Assembly: GCA_023663265.1 (NCBI GenBank)
Contig: JAMPHV010000011.1
Span: 1 to 48,614 of the forward strand
Source of the DNA: Bacteroides sp.
Lineage (GTDB): Bacteria > Bacillota > Clostridia > Oscillospirales > Ruminococcaceae
Reading direction: 5' to 3'
Length of the DNA stretch: 48,614 nucleotides
Part shown: positions 38,201 to 45,346 of the stretch, piece by piece
Position numbering within the stretch: position 1 is the stretch's first letter
Layout of the letters: each line of letters opens with the position of its first letter
Made by a program: the position numbers and the translations under genes
Notes under the pieces: model-generated
Seen by the model: the letters and a program-made list of their open reading frames with translations, nothing else
What the model was told of the DNA's origin: nothing
Databases searched by the model: none

Positions 38201-40548
38201 TCAGAGAGGGAACCGCCTCTATCGGAGCAAACGCTTTCAGAGACTGTCCCAATCTTACCGATATAAGCGAAGCCTTCCCCTCCACCGTTACAAGGATAGG
38301 CGAGAACGCGTTTAGAAATTGTATCGGGCTCAGCGGCGAGCTTACTCTTGCGGAAAATATCACCGAGGTGGGCGCAAACGCCTTTGCTGAATGTCCCGGG
38401 CTCACAAAGCTCACGCTTTCGGATAAGACCGCTCCCTTGAACGTATCCTCAAATACGGCGGTCATCAAGTATCACACCGAGGGCGAAAATGCCGTTATAA
38501 CCGAGATAGCTCCCGCCGAGGGCAGGAAAACGGACATACCCGACGCGATATTGGGTCACAAGGTTGTAAAGGTAGAAAAGGCTTACAGAAAATACGTTTC
38601 CGATAAGCATACTCATTATCACACCGCCGAGGACGGCAACCGCTGCACCCTTTGCGACAGGATAAGCGGCGAGTGCGGTCCCAACACAAGCTGGTACATC
38701 GACGAGGAAAACGGACGTCTTATCATAGACGGCAGCGGCATAATGTATGATTATGACGACGCTGACGCTCCCTGGACGCAGTACGCGGAGATGATCGACA
38801 GCATCGTTATCAGAGAGGGCGTGACCTCTATCGGCAGCAACGCTTTCGTTAACTGCGGAAGCTTTGACGAGATAACGCTTCCTCAAAGCATTGTTTCGAT
38901 CGGCGACAATGCGTTTGCGGGCTGTACCGTGCGCAGAATGTATATCCCCTCCCACATCAGTCAGGCGGACAGAGACAAGCTCAGCCCCGATATCGAAAAG
39001 GTGTTCTACACCGTGGGTAATTACGAAAACGGCGGGCAGTATGCGGATATAACGAGGATCGATCTGCCCGAGGGCGTTGAAACGATAGTTATCCCCAAGA
39101 CCATAAACTGCATACCCGTAAGGCAGGTTTACGCCGATTTCAGAAAATTTGTTTCACAGGAGGGTCACGAGCATATTTACTCGGGATCGGATACCGACGA
39201 ATGTCACAGCTCCGAGTGCCTTATCTGCGGAAAGGTGACCTACATTCATGTTTGGGAGGACGGCTGGAGCAGCGATGAAAACGGTCACTGGCACGACTGT
39301 GAAAGAGGCGATTACAGCCCCGTAAGGGACGGCGACCTTGACGGCAGCGGCTACGGCGACCATGACTGGACAGAGGTTGACAGGAAGGACCCTACCCGCA
39401 CTGAGGAGGGCTGGGTGCTTTACCGCTGCGACGTTTGCGGAAGAGAAAAGAGAGAGGTGCTTGAAAAGCTTAGCTCGGGCGGTCCTACTTCTCCCGGATC
39501 GGGCGACGATACGGGAACAGGCTCCAAGCCGCCTGTTGTGACAGGCAGCGGAAGCGGGGGCGGCGGAGGCTATGTATCTCCTTCACCGACGCCGGGCGGC
39601 GGGAGCACCACAACGCCTCCGACAACAAGCGGAGGCACCGCGGATACTCCCTCTACTGGCAGCGGCGGCGCTTCGACAGCGTCTCCTTATACTCAGCCTT
39701 GGGAGAACACGCAGACCGCGCCTCCCGTTACCAATCCGCCGAGCGGAAACAGGCTCCCGAACGAATCGAATTTCGGCGGAACCTATAATTTGAGTATGGA
39801 ACAGGCTAACAACGCGCTGAACGCCTCCGTGGCAAATAATACCGATCAGATTCTTTCCTCCGTGCTTACACAGGAGGAGCTTGACAGATTGGTCAACGGC
39901 ACCTCCAATGTTCAGATCATTCTGTCGGTCACTGAGGGAGACGGCACGGTAAGCCTTAAGGATCGCGCTATAATCAGCGCGGCATTGGGCGAGTATAAGC
40001 TGGGCGAGTATTTGGATATCAGCCTTTACAAGGTAATAGACGGCGTTCGCGAGAGAATAACTCACACAAGCTCGCCGATCACCATTACCGTTGATATCCC
40101 GAGCAGCTTAAGGAACGGCGGCAGACGCTTCCGAATGATAAGAGCGCACGACGGCGCGGCGGCTGTTCTTAGGGATATGGACAACAATTCCAATACCATC
40201 ACCATATCCACAGACCGCTTCTCCCCTTACGCTATCGCTTATACCGACTCGGTACACGTCAGCGAGGATTACGACCCGCCGATGAATACGGGCGACACGG
40301 GAATTTCCGCTTTTGTTTTGGTAACGATGGCGTCCGGACTTACGGCGGTCGGCATGATCTACTTTAATCACGCCTCCGACGTGGTGGTTGAGCAGGAGAG
40401 AAGAAGAAAAATAGCAAGGCTTGTGGCTTTCGGCAAAAAAGGCAGGCTTCAAAAATATTTGGCGATCCCCTTGATCTTTATTGTAACGCTTTACTATCAA
40501 GGAATAGAGGGCATACAGAAGAACAAGAAGGACACGGCTGAGGACTAA
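29248..40548 (+). CDS. Giant secreted BspA-like leucine-rich-repeat protein, 3766 aa
   Basis: Starts best at the ATG at 29248 (RBS GGGAAAGGA 12 nt upstream; an ATG at 29236 touches the RBS) with signal peptide MKKFISLLVAFAITLNFICV. Most of it is LRR_5/BspA repeats of the type IGxxAFxGCxxLxxVxIPxSVxxIG, several dozen copies in blocks. Ten linker modules with HxH (or HxD/E) then CxxC divide the blocks, at about 30541, 31122, 31897, 32479, 33826, 35416, 36784, 37981, 38608 and 39166. A Pro/Thr/Gly-rich linker (about 39473-39760) leads to a roughly 150-aa conserved-looking C-terminal domain, then MNTGDTG, a membrane helix, a basic stretch and a second helix. BspA proteins act in adhesion; that role here is inferred. 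No frameshift seen over 11.3 kb. Confidence 0.93.
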   Translation: MKKFISLLVAFAITLNFICVQVAAEDENYSGDSASGTYKWSFDPASGTLQFDIYGNGLWVDSFSSPDEVPWAPFRELITNVYTGTNNIWEIGSYAFYGCTQLTQIPFLGYTANTIKIGDHAFEDCSGFTDLDIYQDVELGNYVFKGCDNLSSVRLGDGVRDMGIGVFKDCTALTSADIDSSFITEVGDGTFEGCTSLADVDIPSGTASIGIEAFKDCKNLPSVDLPRSLGSIGTGAFSGCESLDGVRVPDSVTEMGTNVFENCSSLAELVLPAGITEIGDSMFYGDAALASIEIPEGVTKIGDFAFYGCASLTEAKLPAGVTEIGNSAFYACTGITEMILPASVLTVGDFAFNGCSNLKAVFVPEGAAIEGSNMVSMETTYHVTYKDTADGVEIVSIAGGTSAADKVNIPSEINGKPVTAVDSAYHGLVSQDHSHVIVGGVCTICGQSGGESGTASWSITEDGTLVISPIGADGGRMADYTDTALPDWYSRKDEIKKLQIRSGVTYLGNYAFKDLNIEEIIIPSGVMTMGNNVFNGVQTANTTVWIPESVNSVGEKLFEGSNITMVLYPSSLEAAHGLPENAVKAKYVDDGDVIRITEVDDKGYTGTTYTFPPADLQGKPVIPGTHNHNFDSEYGSCTICGITGGNIGKADSKDAYWYWSDENSTLFVLAKEGVTSPAIKDFTAPVVVSPPSETEGSNPWVRLLKETGKDVLNLSISGKITEIGDYAFQGLTKITKATIPQAAKIIGDHAFEDCRLLEEVTFPDGVTEIGESAFKNCNKIYGIQLPESVTTIGKDAFMGCSQLNQIAYPSGASASVADSGATIPGETFKLEYRAYASDPDNKVEITKILPGIGNTFVTVPEYICGKEVVFVEESSRELVNKNTCPHKFIDPNTNICLICGNIQGDASEDLDGAVEWKFENGVLTIWGSGRMQDFTNTKNPPWEAHLPNIYEIVIADGVRSIGAYAFDGAQNLTSVSIPNSVTEIGGHAFAHCIGLKEITIPHTVAKLGSDVFEGYSDILKVTMPHSLYSAYKDILFTTGGTNAVVLFYDGTQIVGASIEGTYNGPRVLMPSGFELSDTHEHCFKLSDRTCILCGTIGGFCGTPEQRPYAEWAFDTLNGELKISGEGAVTSTPWIDLYKNQIRRVEIGDEITSLCDNAFKDCANLSYVTIGNYSKMESIGASAFSGCTKLTDILLPPNLRTLGSKAFENTGLSGMIVLPNNVASVAADSFAGCGGITALAAHNNLAVSTDPSQWELPNETAAILAYDGNVIKGIYVPNGHENVTVNIPSQILEWKITDISNSQESTNGDSHSKIIGVVLPDSITAINDNAFSGFTNLSQLNIPSGVQYIGRAAFSHTALVSVNIPDGITEIPYEAFLDCPNLKNVRLPEGLQAIRSSAFESCNQLEELTIPESVTLIGDLVFAGCTSLGKLVIPFGVQEILSNSFAGCSGLEVLEIPKHCFNDALEQTLAPNLTTVIVYDRMSRDESNEFAEYYPDPNGVPVITGAVLGKEERWDNDNLVRYPVWSGHEDCFNSKRRCVLCGRQGGMCGNSATWIYKDNEYTIVITGTGEMWDMIEGDNHYDEMWYTLKDRVQRVEINSGLESIGANAFADCTDLNTVIVPDTVRTIGRNAFGSSEKLDTVSIGTSSALTEIGEEAFINCTALENISLPQSLETVGSKAFKDCTGLKSITIPNLVSFIGSEAFKGCTRLSAAKLPISLTTFGNEAFAYCTSLTEIVVPVGVTGGTAIFKECRNIKYAVIPQSFNVENFNNEDPADQSPRTVIKYNADNSIARITEAKTTLTNETIVIPSEIMNNTVREISRNAFSYNSTYNGESANVQLPDTLTTIDDYAFKGCTWLKEINIPDVNEVSSGVTHIGRQAFEGCTTLTEVVIPDSVEYLGKEAFQMCTNLESVTLSDSVTVLRESLFNGCAKLDHVIVPDSVKEIEEKVFEDCVRLKYVVLPFGMRIDSTINFTAFDGCTELAALFAPTADGDIDDETDDAEAIVTEREARQNKLRIAVYNNNKEVFKVTDGTTTDPRSSLEEVLEMPEGFTLRLDPPHVECFNIHNQCILCGDMGGWCGEDAQWKLDSAGTLTVWGTGEIDHDNAKYYGTWDNFRSRIMRLEIGEGITVIDDNAFKSCRLISAQLPSTLEEIGDHAFSDCIALTEISIPNSVISIGVGAFEGDLTLRSAELPNSISRLNSDTFKGCISLGTVKLPEDLRYVETGVFSGCTALTTIELPLNTTRVSEEAFKDCVNLTYIVAPDRCNYTFDGDEFVNATYFKYRLKGSGVEITYARPGKNIHHLVVPREIAGYPVVAIGDNAFSPEYSSYARALSDDGEDGLVSVVLPDTVTAIGKEAYKDNVQLQRIVFEGRVTTIGDSAFENCVALVEAALPDSVVSIGNRAFYNCVSLRTIPLYEGLETIGSQAFEGCSFDRSVIIVPSTVREMGENAFGSVANTAVIAISEGLAENYDYSGDNCGYLVYRVMSDGVKSVMKAKLGDGMTTITVPNVMNVHPNHEHCWVNGPNSLCALCNFAGGSCGGDETVDGNNAFWRIDRNTGTLYIEGSGELRDYLGDETAPWLAPELRDTIRAIVIEDGITSVSANAFLHCENVKTASIPDSVSEIGENAFLGCTSLTEISIPEGVTEIKENTFNGCSALKNADLPDSVGYIASGAFVGCGSLSCIELGDNDVLIADDAFSGTLDYIAAGNNAKINLGNYNIFRYVPVENGVKIVKAQLGGNRSELKFPAAVDGKPVVAVGGNVVDGYTAGIKQITLQEGIGEIEGGAFKGCTDLTYLTLPKSLKTIGSGAFSECTSLTSLNLNNGLETIGANAFSGCDSLIKVKLPHTVTEAGNGAFSDCGRLETIYASEKTVINRNYFPETTLVRYNDQEHIIRASLGSGRSTIDKNGMEVDPDHEHCWYQGVCLLCNDSGGLCGSGLLWSLNDGVLVIERREGLGATDSDTGEMYDFGSANPTPWGDRAGEITKLIIREGTASIGANAFRDCPNLTDISEAFPSTVTRIGENAFRNCIGLSGELTLAENITEVGANAFAECPGLTKLTLSDKTAPLNVSSNTAVIKYHTEGENAVITEIAPAEGRKTDIPDAILGHKVVKVEKAYRKYVSDKHTHYHTAEDGNRCTLCDRISGECGPNTSWYIDEENGRLIIDGSGIMYDYDDADAPWTQYAEMIDSIVIREGVTSIGSNAFVNCGSFDEITLPQSIVSIGDNAFAGCTVRRMYIPSHISQADRDKLSPDIEKVFYTVGNYENGGQYADITRIDLPEGVETIVIPKTINCIPVRQVYADFRKFVSQEGHEHIYSGSDTDECHSSECLICGKVTYIHVWEDGWSSDENGHWHDCERGDYSPVRDGDLDGSGYGDHDWTEVDRKDPTRTEEGWVLYRCDVCGREKREVLEKLSSGGPTSPGSGDDTGTGSKPPVVTGSGSGGGGGYVSPSPTPGGGSTTTPPTTSGGTADTPSTGSGGASTASPYTQPWENTQTAPPVTNPPSGNRLPNESNFGGTYNLSMEQANNALNASVANNTDQILSSVLTQEELDRLVNGTSNVQIILSVTEGDGTVSLKDRAIISAALGEYKLGEYLDISLYKVIDGVRERITHTSSPITITVDIPSSLRNGGRRFRMIRAHDGAAAVLRDMDNNSNTITISTDRFSPYAIAYTDSVHVSEDYDPPMNTGDTGISAFVLVTMASGLTAVGMIYFNHASDVVVEQERRRKIARLVAFGKKGRLQKYLAIPLIFIVTLYYQGIEGIQKNKKDTAED

Positions 40549-40560
40549 GGACTAAATGAA

Positions 40561-40601
40561 CCGACCCGTCAAAACCAAAGAGGTTTTGACGGGTCGGTTT
40601 T
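40561..40601 (+). terminator. Strong terminator of the giant surface-protein gene
   Basis: CCGACCCGTCAAAACC, loop AAAGA, GGTTTTGACGGGTCGG: perfect 16-bp stem, then TTTT and a second T-run. 12 nt after the stop. Confidence 0.85.
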
Positions 40602-40615
40602 GCCTATTTTACCTA

Positions 40616-40640
40616 AATTATCAATTATCAATTGTCAATT
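40616..40640 (+). repeat. AT-rich repeat preceding a terminator (dispersed unit, copy B)
   Basis: AATTATCAATTATCAATTGTCAATT, close to the AATTGACAATTGATAATTGTCAATT at 23044-23068; both are followed by TATAACA and then the CGACC hairpin. Confidence 0.6.
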
Positions 40641-40648
40641 TATAACAC

Positions 40649-40679
40649 AAAACGACCCGTTTTCAAACAGGTCGTTTTT
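40649..40679. terminator. Bidirectional terminator between the giant gene and the DUF6033-type gene (copy B)
   Basis: AAAACGACC-C-GTTT, loop TC, AAAC-A-GGTCGTTTTT: 13 bp with one mismatch, A-run before and T-run after. It serves the minus-strand gene ending at 40708 and backs up the plus-strand terminator. Confidence 0.75.
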
Positions 40680-40707
40680 GACAGTCCTTTTTTGTTTTCC
40701 GAAAAAT

Positions 40708-41457
40708 TTATGCTAAAAAGTCAAACAGCGAGGGAGAGCTGTAAGCGTTCTCCTTTTCGTCCTCGACCTCGGACCAGTCGAAGCTCATAAGCTTGCTCAA
40801 CAGCTTCTTGGCACTGTCGGCTGTTACGGTTGTCGTCTTGGTTTTGGCTTCGTTCTTGGCGTCCTCTTTTTTCTCGGCGGCTTTCTTCTTCATGGATTCA
40901 TCAAGCTTCTCGTTTCTGTACTGAGTGCTTTTTTCCAGATCGGCGAAGAGAGTCATTTTCCCGTTGTTGTCAAAGGCGATGCCTATCTTGGAGATATCGT
41001 CTCTGATAAGGTCGTTGTCGTTGCTGCTCACTAAGGGAATCTCTCTGTCGATCTGCTCGGACATACGTACCGCTCCGTCGATGCAATCCATTTTTTCCTT
41101 CATATAGCTTTCGTCGTTCGCCATTTTCTCCAGCTCGTCGGGAGTCAACAAAACCGAAAATTCCCTTGTGCTGCCCGACATAATGCTCTTTGCTTCGTTG
41201 GCGCCGCTGAAATCCTGAACGAAGAAATCCATATTGCCGTACTTGCTTTGCAGCGTGTCAAGCACGGATTGCGCTTTTTTGGAGAGCTTTACGGATGAAG
41301 CGGAGGTTGACGAGGCTGACTCGGTTTTGTCCGCAACCGAGGTTTTGTTCGACCTTGCGGAGGCTGCGCGCTCCGTTTCTCTTCTCTGCATATAGGCGGC
41401 TTTGTTGGCGTAACCGCTGTAACGGCTTGTTGAAAAGCCTTTTCCTATGGTGTTCAT
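40708..41457 (-). CDS. DUF6033-type protein
   Basis: 249 aa, no signal peptide. Residues 1-60 are Ser/Ala-rich and low complexity; residues 60-195 form the folded part with FSVLLTPDELEKMANDESYM and GIAFDNNGKMTLFADLEKST, which resemble the DUF6033 family found in gut Clostridia; 195-225 is a Lys/Glu-rich helix. Function unknown. RBS AAGGA 10 nt upstream of ATG; upstream TATAAT at 41514-41509 (minus strand) without a good -35. The family name is from memory and should be treated as probable. Confidence 0.75.
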   Translation of the reverse strand: MNTIGKGFSTSRYSGYANKAAYMQRRETERAASARSNKTSVADKTESASSTSASSVKLSKKAQSVLDTLQSKYGNMDFFVQDFSGANEAKSIMSGSTREFSVLLTPDELEKMANDESYMKEKMDCIDGAVRMSEQIDREIPLVSSNDNDLIRDDISKIGIAFDNNGKMTLFADLEKSTQYRNEKLDESMKKKAAEKKEDAKNEAKTKTTTVTADSAKKLLSKLMSFDWSEVEDEKENAYSSPSLFDFLA

Positions 41458-41645
41458 GTTGACCGTTCCTTTCCTGATTGGAATATGTTTGCATAATATT
41501 GCTTATATATTATATCGGCAGCTTTTGGAAAAACTTTAGTTTTTTTTATATTTTTTCGCAAAAGCTATTGCAAAAAAGTAAAAAATATGAGAAAATAATA
41601 ACAGATTTAATTTTATCGGTCTGCAATTATGCCCGTAAGCGAATT

Positions 41646-41672
41646 TTGACGAAAAGAAACGCGCGGTATAAT
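41646..41672 (+). promoter_or_regulatory. Promoter of the glmU-prs operon
   Basis: TTGACG (41646-41651), 15-nt spacer, TATAAT (41667-41672). The spacer is shorter than the optimal 17. 28 nt before the glmU ATG, 5' UTR about 20 nt. Confidence 0.5.
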
Positions 41673-41699
41673 AACAGGCTCAAAGAAAGGTCGGCAGTT

Positions 41700-43082
41700 A
41701 TGAACAAAACAGCTTGTATCGTCCTTGCGGCGGGAGACGGAAAAAGAATGCAGTCGGTTAAGCCCAAGGTCCTTATGGAGGTCCTTTTTAAGCCGATGAT
41801 AGGCTGGGTGCTGGACAGCGCCGAAAAGCTTTCTCCCGAAGAGATCTGCGTAGTGGTAGGCAACGGGGAGGATAAGATCAAGGAATACCTCCAAAAAAGA
41901 GGAAGAGAATACAGCATTGCGAGACAGACCGTGCGCTTGGGCACAGGGCACGCTGTCATGCAGGCGGAGGAAACGCTTAAAAACTGCGAAAACGTTCTTG
42001 TGCTCTGCGGAGACGCTCCCTTTATGGACGACGAGACAATGCGCCGCGCGCTGAAAACGCACGTTGACGGCGGCTGCGGCGTTACCGTGATCGCTGCTTC
42101 TCCCGATAACCCCTTCGGCTACGGCAGGATAGTGAGGGACGAAAAGGGCGATCTGCTCAAGATAGTGGAGCAGAAGGACGCCTCCGTTGCCGAGCAGCAT
42201 ATAAGAGAAATAAATTCGGGGGCGTATTGGTTCAACAGCAGGGCTTTGCTGGAGGCGCTGCCCAAGCTTTCCGACAGCAACGCCTCCAAGGAATACTATC
42301 TTACAGACGCCGTGGCTCTTATAAAGGAGGCGGGTCACCGCGCCGCGGTTTGCACAGCCGCTCACAAGGCGGTGGTGCTGGGCGCCAACACCCGAAACGA
42401 CTTGTACAGCCTTAACTATTTTGCAAGAATGGCTGTTATAGGCGACCTGCTTCAAAAGGGCGTGGAATTTCCCTGCACGGACGGCATAATCATCGGAACG
42501 GACGTGGAGATAGGGCAGGATACCGTTATTCTTCCCAATACCGTTATAAGAGGAAGGTGCAAGATCGGCTGCGGCTGTGAAATAGGTCCCAACAGCCTTA
42601 TCGAGGACAGTGAGATCGGCGACGGGGTTGCCTTGAACAATGTTCAAGCGTACAAGAGCGTAGTGGAAAACGGCGCTGTAATAGGTCCATTCTCCCAGCT
42701 TCGCCCCAATTCGCACATCGGAAAAGGAGTTAAGATCGGCGACTTTGTTGAGGTCAAAAACTCCAATATCGGCGACAGAACCTCGGCGGCTCACCTTGCA
42801 TATATCGGCGACAGCGACGTGGGAGAGGGAGTTAACTTTGGCTGCGGCTGCATTACCGCCAACTATGACGGCATAAAGAAATTCCGCACCAAGATCGGGG
42901 ACAATGCCTTTATCGGCTGCAACACCAATCTCATAGCTCCCGTGGAGGTAGGCGAAAACGCCGCGACCGGCGCGGGCTCCACGATAACGAGAAACGTACC
43001 GCCAAACGCGCTGGTGGTAGAAAGAGCCGAGCCCAAGGTAGTGCAGAACTGGGAAAAAAATAAGCTCAGAAAAAGAAAATAA
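41700..43082 (+). CDS. glmU: Bifunctional UDP-GlcNAc pyrophosphorylase / GlcN-1-P acetyltransferase
   Basis: Makes UDP-GlcNAc for peptidoglycan and teichoic acids, in two steps. 460 aa from the ATG at 41700 after AAAGAAAGG; the earlier frame from 41478 starts before the promoter. Uridyltransferase domain about 1-230: LAAGDGKRMQSVKPKVLMEV and RLGTGHAVMQAEE, CGDAPF. Acetyltransferase domain about 250-455: left-handed beta-helix of hexapeptide repeats (IGDFVEVKNSNIGD, NFGCGCITANYDG). The GlmU signature G-x-G-T-R is DGKRM here. prs follows after 30 nt. Confidence 0.96.
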   Translation: MNKTACIVLAAGDGKRMQSVKPKVLMEVLFKPMIGWVLDSAEKLSPEEICVVVGNGEDKIKEYLQKRGREYSIARQTVRLGTGHAVMQAEETLKNCENVLVLCGDAPFMDDETMRRALKTHVDGGCGVTVIAASPDNPFGYGRIVRDEKGDLLKIVEQKDASVAEQHIREINSGAYWFNSRALLEALPKLSDSNASKEYYLTDAVALIKEAGHRAAVCTAAHKAVVLGANTRNDLYSLNYFARMAVIGDLLQKGVEFPCTDGIIIGTDVEIGQDTVILPNTVIRGRCKIGCGCEIGPNSLIEDSEIGDGVALNNVQAYKSVVENGAVIGPFSQLRPNSHIGKGVKIGDFVEVKNSNIGDRTSAAHLAYIGDSDVGEGVNFGCGCITANYDGIKKFRTKIGDNAFIGCNTNLIAPVEVGENAATGAGSTITRNVPPNALVVERAEPKVVQNWEKNKLRKRK

Positions 43083-43112
43083 ACAGGACCTCTCAAGGGA
43101 AAGGACGTTTAA

Positions 43113-44069
43113 ATGAATTTTCACGGTAAGGACATAAAAATTTTCTCCTGCTCCTCAAACAAGCCCTTGGCTCTCGACATTGCCAAGGACCTGGGGCTGC
43201 CGCTGGGCAACGCCGAGATAGGAGTTTTCAGCGACGGGGAAATAAGCTGCTCCATCAGCGAAAGCGTAAGAGGCTCGGACGTTTTTATCATACAGTCCAC
43301 GTCTTACCCCGTCAACGATAACCTTATGGAGCTTTTGATAATGATAGACGCTCTGAAGCGAGCCAGCGCGGCAAGCATAACCGCCGTTATCCCCTATTAC
43401 GGCTATGCCAGGCAGGACAGAAAGGCAAAGAGCCGCGACCCCATTTCCGCTAAGCTTACCGCAAACCTCATAACAACGGCGGGAGCGGACAGGGTGCTGA
43501 CCATGGACCTGCACAGCCCGCAGATACAAGGCTTTTTCGATATACCGCTGGATCATTTGCAGGGCGTTTCCGCCTTGGCACCTTATTTTAAAAAGCTGTT
43601 TTCGGGCAAGGAGGATAACCTGGTGTGCTTAAGCCCCGACGTGGGCTCCGTGGCAAGAGTAAGAAATTTCGCCTCAAGAATAGGGGTAGGCTTTGCGATA
43701 ATCGACAAGCGGCGGCAGAAAGCCAACGTTTGCGAGGTTATGAACATAATCGGAGACGTTAGCGGAAAATCGGTGCTTATAGTAGATGATATGGTAGACA
43801 CGGCGGGCACGCTCTGCAACGCCGCAAAGGCGGTGATAGAAGACGGCGGCGCCGAGGAGGTATACGCCTGCGCTACGCACGGAGTGCTGTCGGGTCCCGC
43901 CATTGAAAGGATCGAAGCCTCTCCGATCAAGGAGCTTGTTCTTTTGGATACTATCCTGCTGCCCGAGGAGAAGCGGATAGAAAAAATAAAGGTGTTAGGT
44001 ACTCACAGCCTTTTTGCACAAGCTATCGACCGTATTTATACCGATAAGCCCATCTCAATATTATACTGA
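43113..44069 (+). CDS. prs: Ribose-phosphate pyrophosphokinase
   Basis: Makes PRPP for nucleotide, His and Trp synthesis. 318 aa, standard length. [20 protein letters not shown], the metal and ATP-site [12 protein letters not shown] (His134), and PRPP loop [10 protein letters not shown] at about 224-233 are present; DKRRQKANV is the family's flexible loop. The glmU-prs pair is common in Firmicutes. An 11-bp direct repeat (ATTATACTGAA, period 28) lies at the stop codon. Confidence 0.97.
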   Translation: MNFHGKDIKIFSCSSNKPLALDIAKDLGLPLGNAEIGVFSDGEISCSISESVRGSDVFIIQSTSYPVNDNLMELLIMIDALKRASAASITAVIPYYGYARQDRKAKSRDPISAKLTANLITTAGADRVLTMDLHSPQIQGFFDIPLDHLQGVSALAPYFKKLFSGKEDNLVCLSPDVGSVARVRNFASRIGVGFAIIDKRRQKANVCEVMNIIGDVSGKSVLIVDDMVDTAGTLCNAAKAVIEDGGAEEVYACATHGVLSGPAIERIEASPIKELVLLDTILLPEEKRIEKIKVLGTHSLFAQAIDRIYTDKPISILY

Positions 44070-44120
44070 AATTGAATTGTACATAGAATTATACTGAATG
44101 TAAAATAAAGGGAATCAAAA

Positions 44121-45302
44121 ATGGACTTCAACCAAAACGAAAAAGAAGAAGCCGTTTTACAGTCGGAGAATAGCGAGCCCGTTTCGGAAAACATATCTGA
44201 GGGCGCCGTCGGGAACGCCTGCGAAAACGGCGGAGAAAATAATGGCTTGGCGGCATACGTATCCGAGGGGGCGGCGCAGTCCTCCGATATGATGCGGAGA
44301 TACAAGGGGGACTGCTTTAAGCTCGGCTTTTATCTTACCGTGCTTTTGCTTTTGAGGATAATCGCGCAGGGCTTTTCGCCCATAGCCTCAAGACTGATCC
44401 ACTCTTTTACTCAGAATATCGACGCGATCTATGCGCTGACGCTGCTTTATTCCGCGCTGTTTTTACAGATAATCCCGTCCTTTTTGGGAGCCGTTATGCT
44501 TAAATACAGCCTTAAAAATATGGCGGGGGGCTTCCATGTCCCGAAAAACAGCAAAAAGGCGTTCGCAAATTTTCCCGCTATTTACGGAGCGGGAATGACT
44601 GTAAATCTTATCACCATGGGCGTTATTTTGCTGGTAACGGGCGGGGGAGATATCAACGACTCGATCAACAGCTTGGGAATAGCGCCTCCCTCTATCCTTT
44701 CGTCGCTTACACTGTTTGTTATGCTGGTGGTGATCGCTCCGCTGTTTGAGGAATTTGTTTTCCGAGGCGCGGTGATGAATCTGCTCAAGCCCTACGGCAG
44801 CGGTATAGCAGTATTTGTTTCCGCCTTTTGCTTCGGGGTCTTCCATGGGAATTTTCAGCAGTTTTTCTATGCCTTTGCCCTGGGAATACTTTTGGGGTAT
44901 ATTTCATACGCAACGGATTCCATGTTCTGCAACACCGTCCTTCATGCAATGTTCAATTCCATAAGCGGGATCATAATGATATTTGCTTCCACCGACGCGG
45001 TGCGCAGAAAAAGCATGGATCAGAACGCGGAGCTGTCGGACGGAGCGCAGCTCGTGCTGACCTTTTACGCCGTATTTATGATAATTGTGCTGCTTACCGC
45101 AATCATCGGCTTTATCGCAATGATAAAAAAGCTCGGAAAGATCAAAAGGTATAAGCTGCCGAAAAGGTGGGGCGAGGTGAGCAACGGAAGAAAAATGGCG
45201 ATTCTTATTTTTACTCTCCCCGTGCTGCTTTTCATACTCTTGATGACAGACGTTATGGGAGAAAACTATATAGCAGAGCTTATCGCAAGCGCCGTCGGCT
45301 GA
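44121..45302 (+). CDS. CPBP-family intramembrane metalloprotease (first of two)
   Basis: 393 aa. Acidic, probably disordered cytoplasmic region 1-60, then about seven to eight membrane helices. The CPBP motifs are complete: motif 1 EEFVFRG (Glu210, Glu211, Arg215), motif 2 FGVFHGNFQQ (His242) and motif 3 LHAMFN (His275, Asn279). Related proteases process or degrade membrane proteins; the target here is unknown. RBS AAAGGGAA. 45 nt before the second copy, possibly one operon with glmU-prs. Confidence 0.88.
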   Translation: MDFNQNEKEEAVLQSENSEPVSENISEGAVGNACENGGENNGLAAYVSEGAAQSSDMMRRYKGDCFKLGFYLTVLLLLRIIAQGFSPIASRLIHSFTQNIDAIYALTLLYSALFLQIIPSFLGAVMLKYSLKNMAGGFHVPKNSKKAFANFPAIYGAGMTVNLITMGVILLVTGGGDINDSINSLGIAPPSILSSLTLFVMLVVIAPLFEEFVFRGAVMNLLKPYGSGIAVFVSAFCFGVFHGNFQQFFYAFALGILLGYISYATDSMFCNTVLHAMFNSISGIIMIFASTDAVRRKSMDQNAELSDGAQLVLTFYAVFMIIVLLTAIIGFIAMIKKLGKIKRYKLPKRWGEVSNGRKMAILIFTLPVLLFILLMTDVMGENYIAELIASAVG

Positions 45303-45346
45303 GCCCTGCGCTCAGTCCAACTCCCACAGAAAGGTAAAACAGCCTT

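Noticed and set aside
29569-40065. Many minus-strand frames of 100-500 codons under the giant gene
   Set aside because: The repeat-rich, G+C-balanced coding strand leaves the opposite frames open. They have no RBS, no known motifs, and would overlap the giant gene.
29236-40548. CRISPR or tandem DNA repeat in the giant gene
   Set aside because: The repeats are at protein level, with many synonymous differences and irregular unit length; no constant DNA repeat with unique spacers.
41613-43124. 503-codon minus-strand frame opposite glmU
   Set aside because: The plus strand encodes a full-length GlmU with all motifs; the antisense frame has no family features.
44060-44098. 11-bp direct repeat ATTATACTGAA with a period of 28 at the prs stop
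   Set aside because: Short, AT-rich and without further structure; it may be the trace of a small duplication but supports no function. The TATACT in it has no -35.
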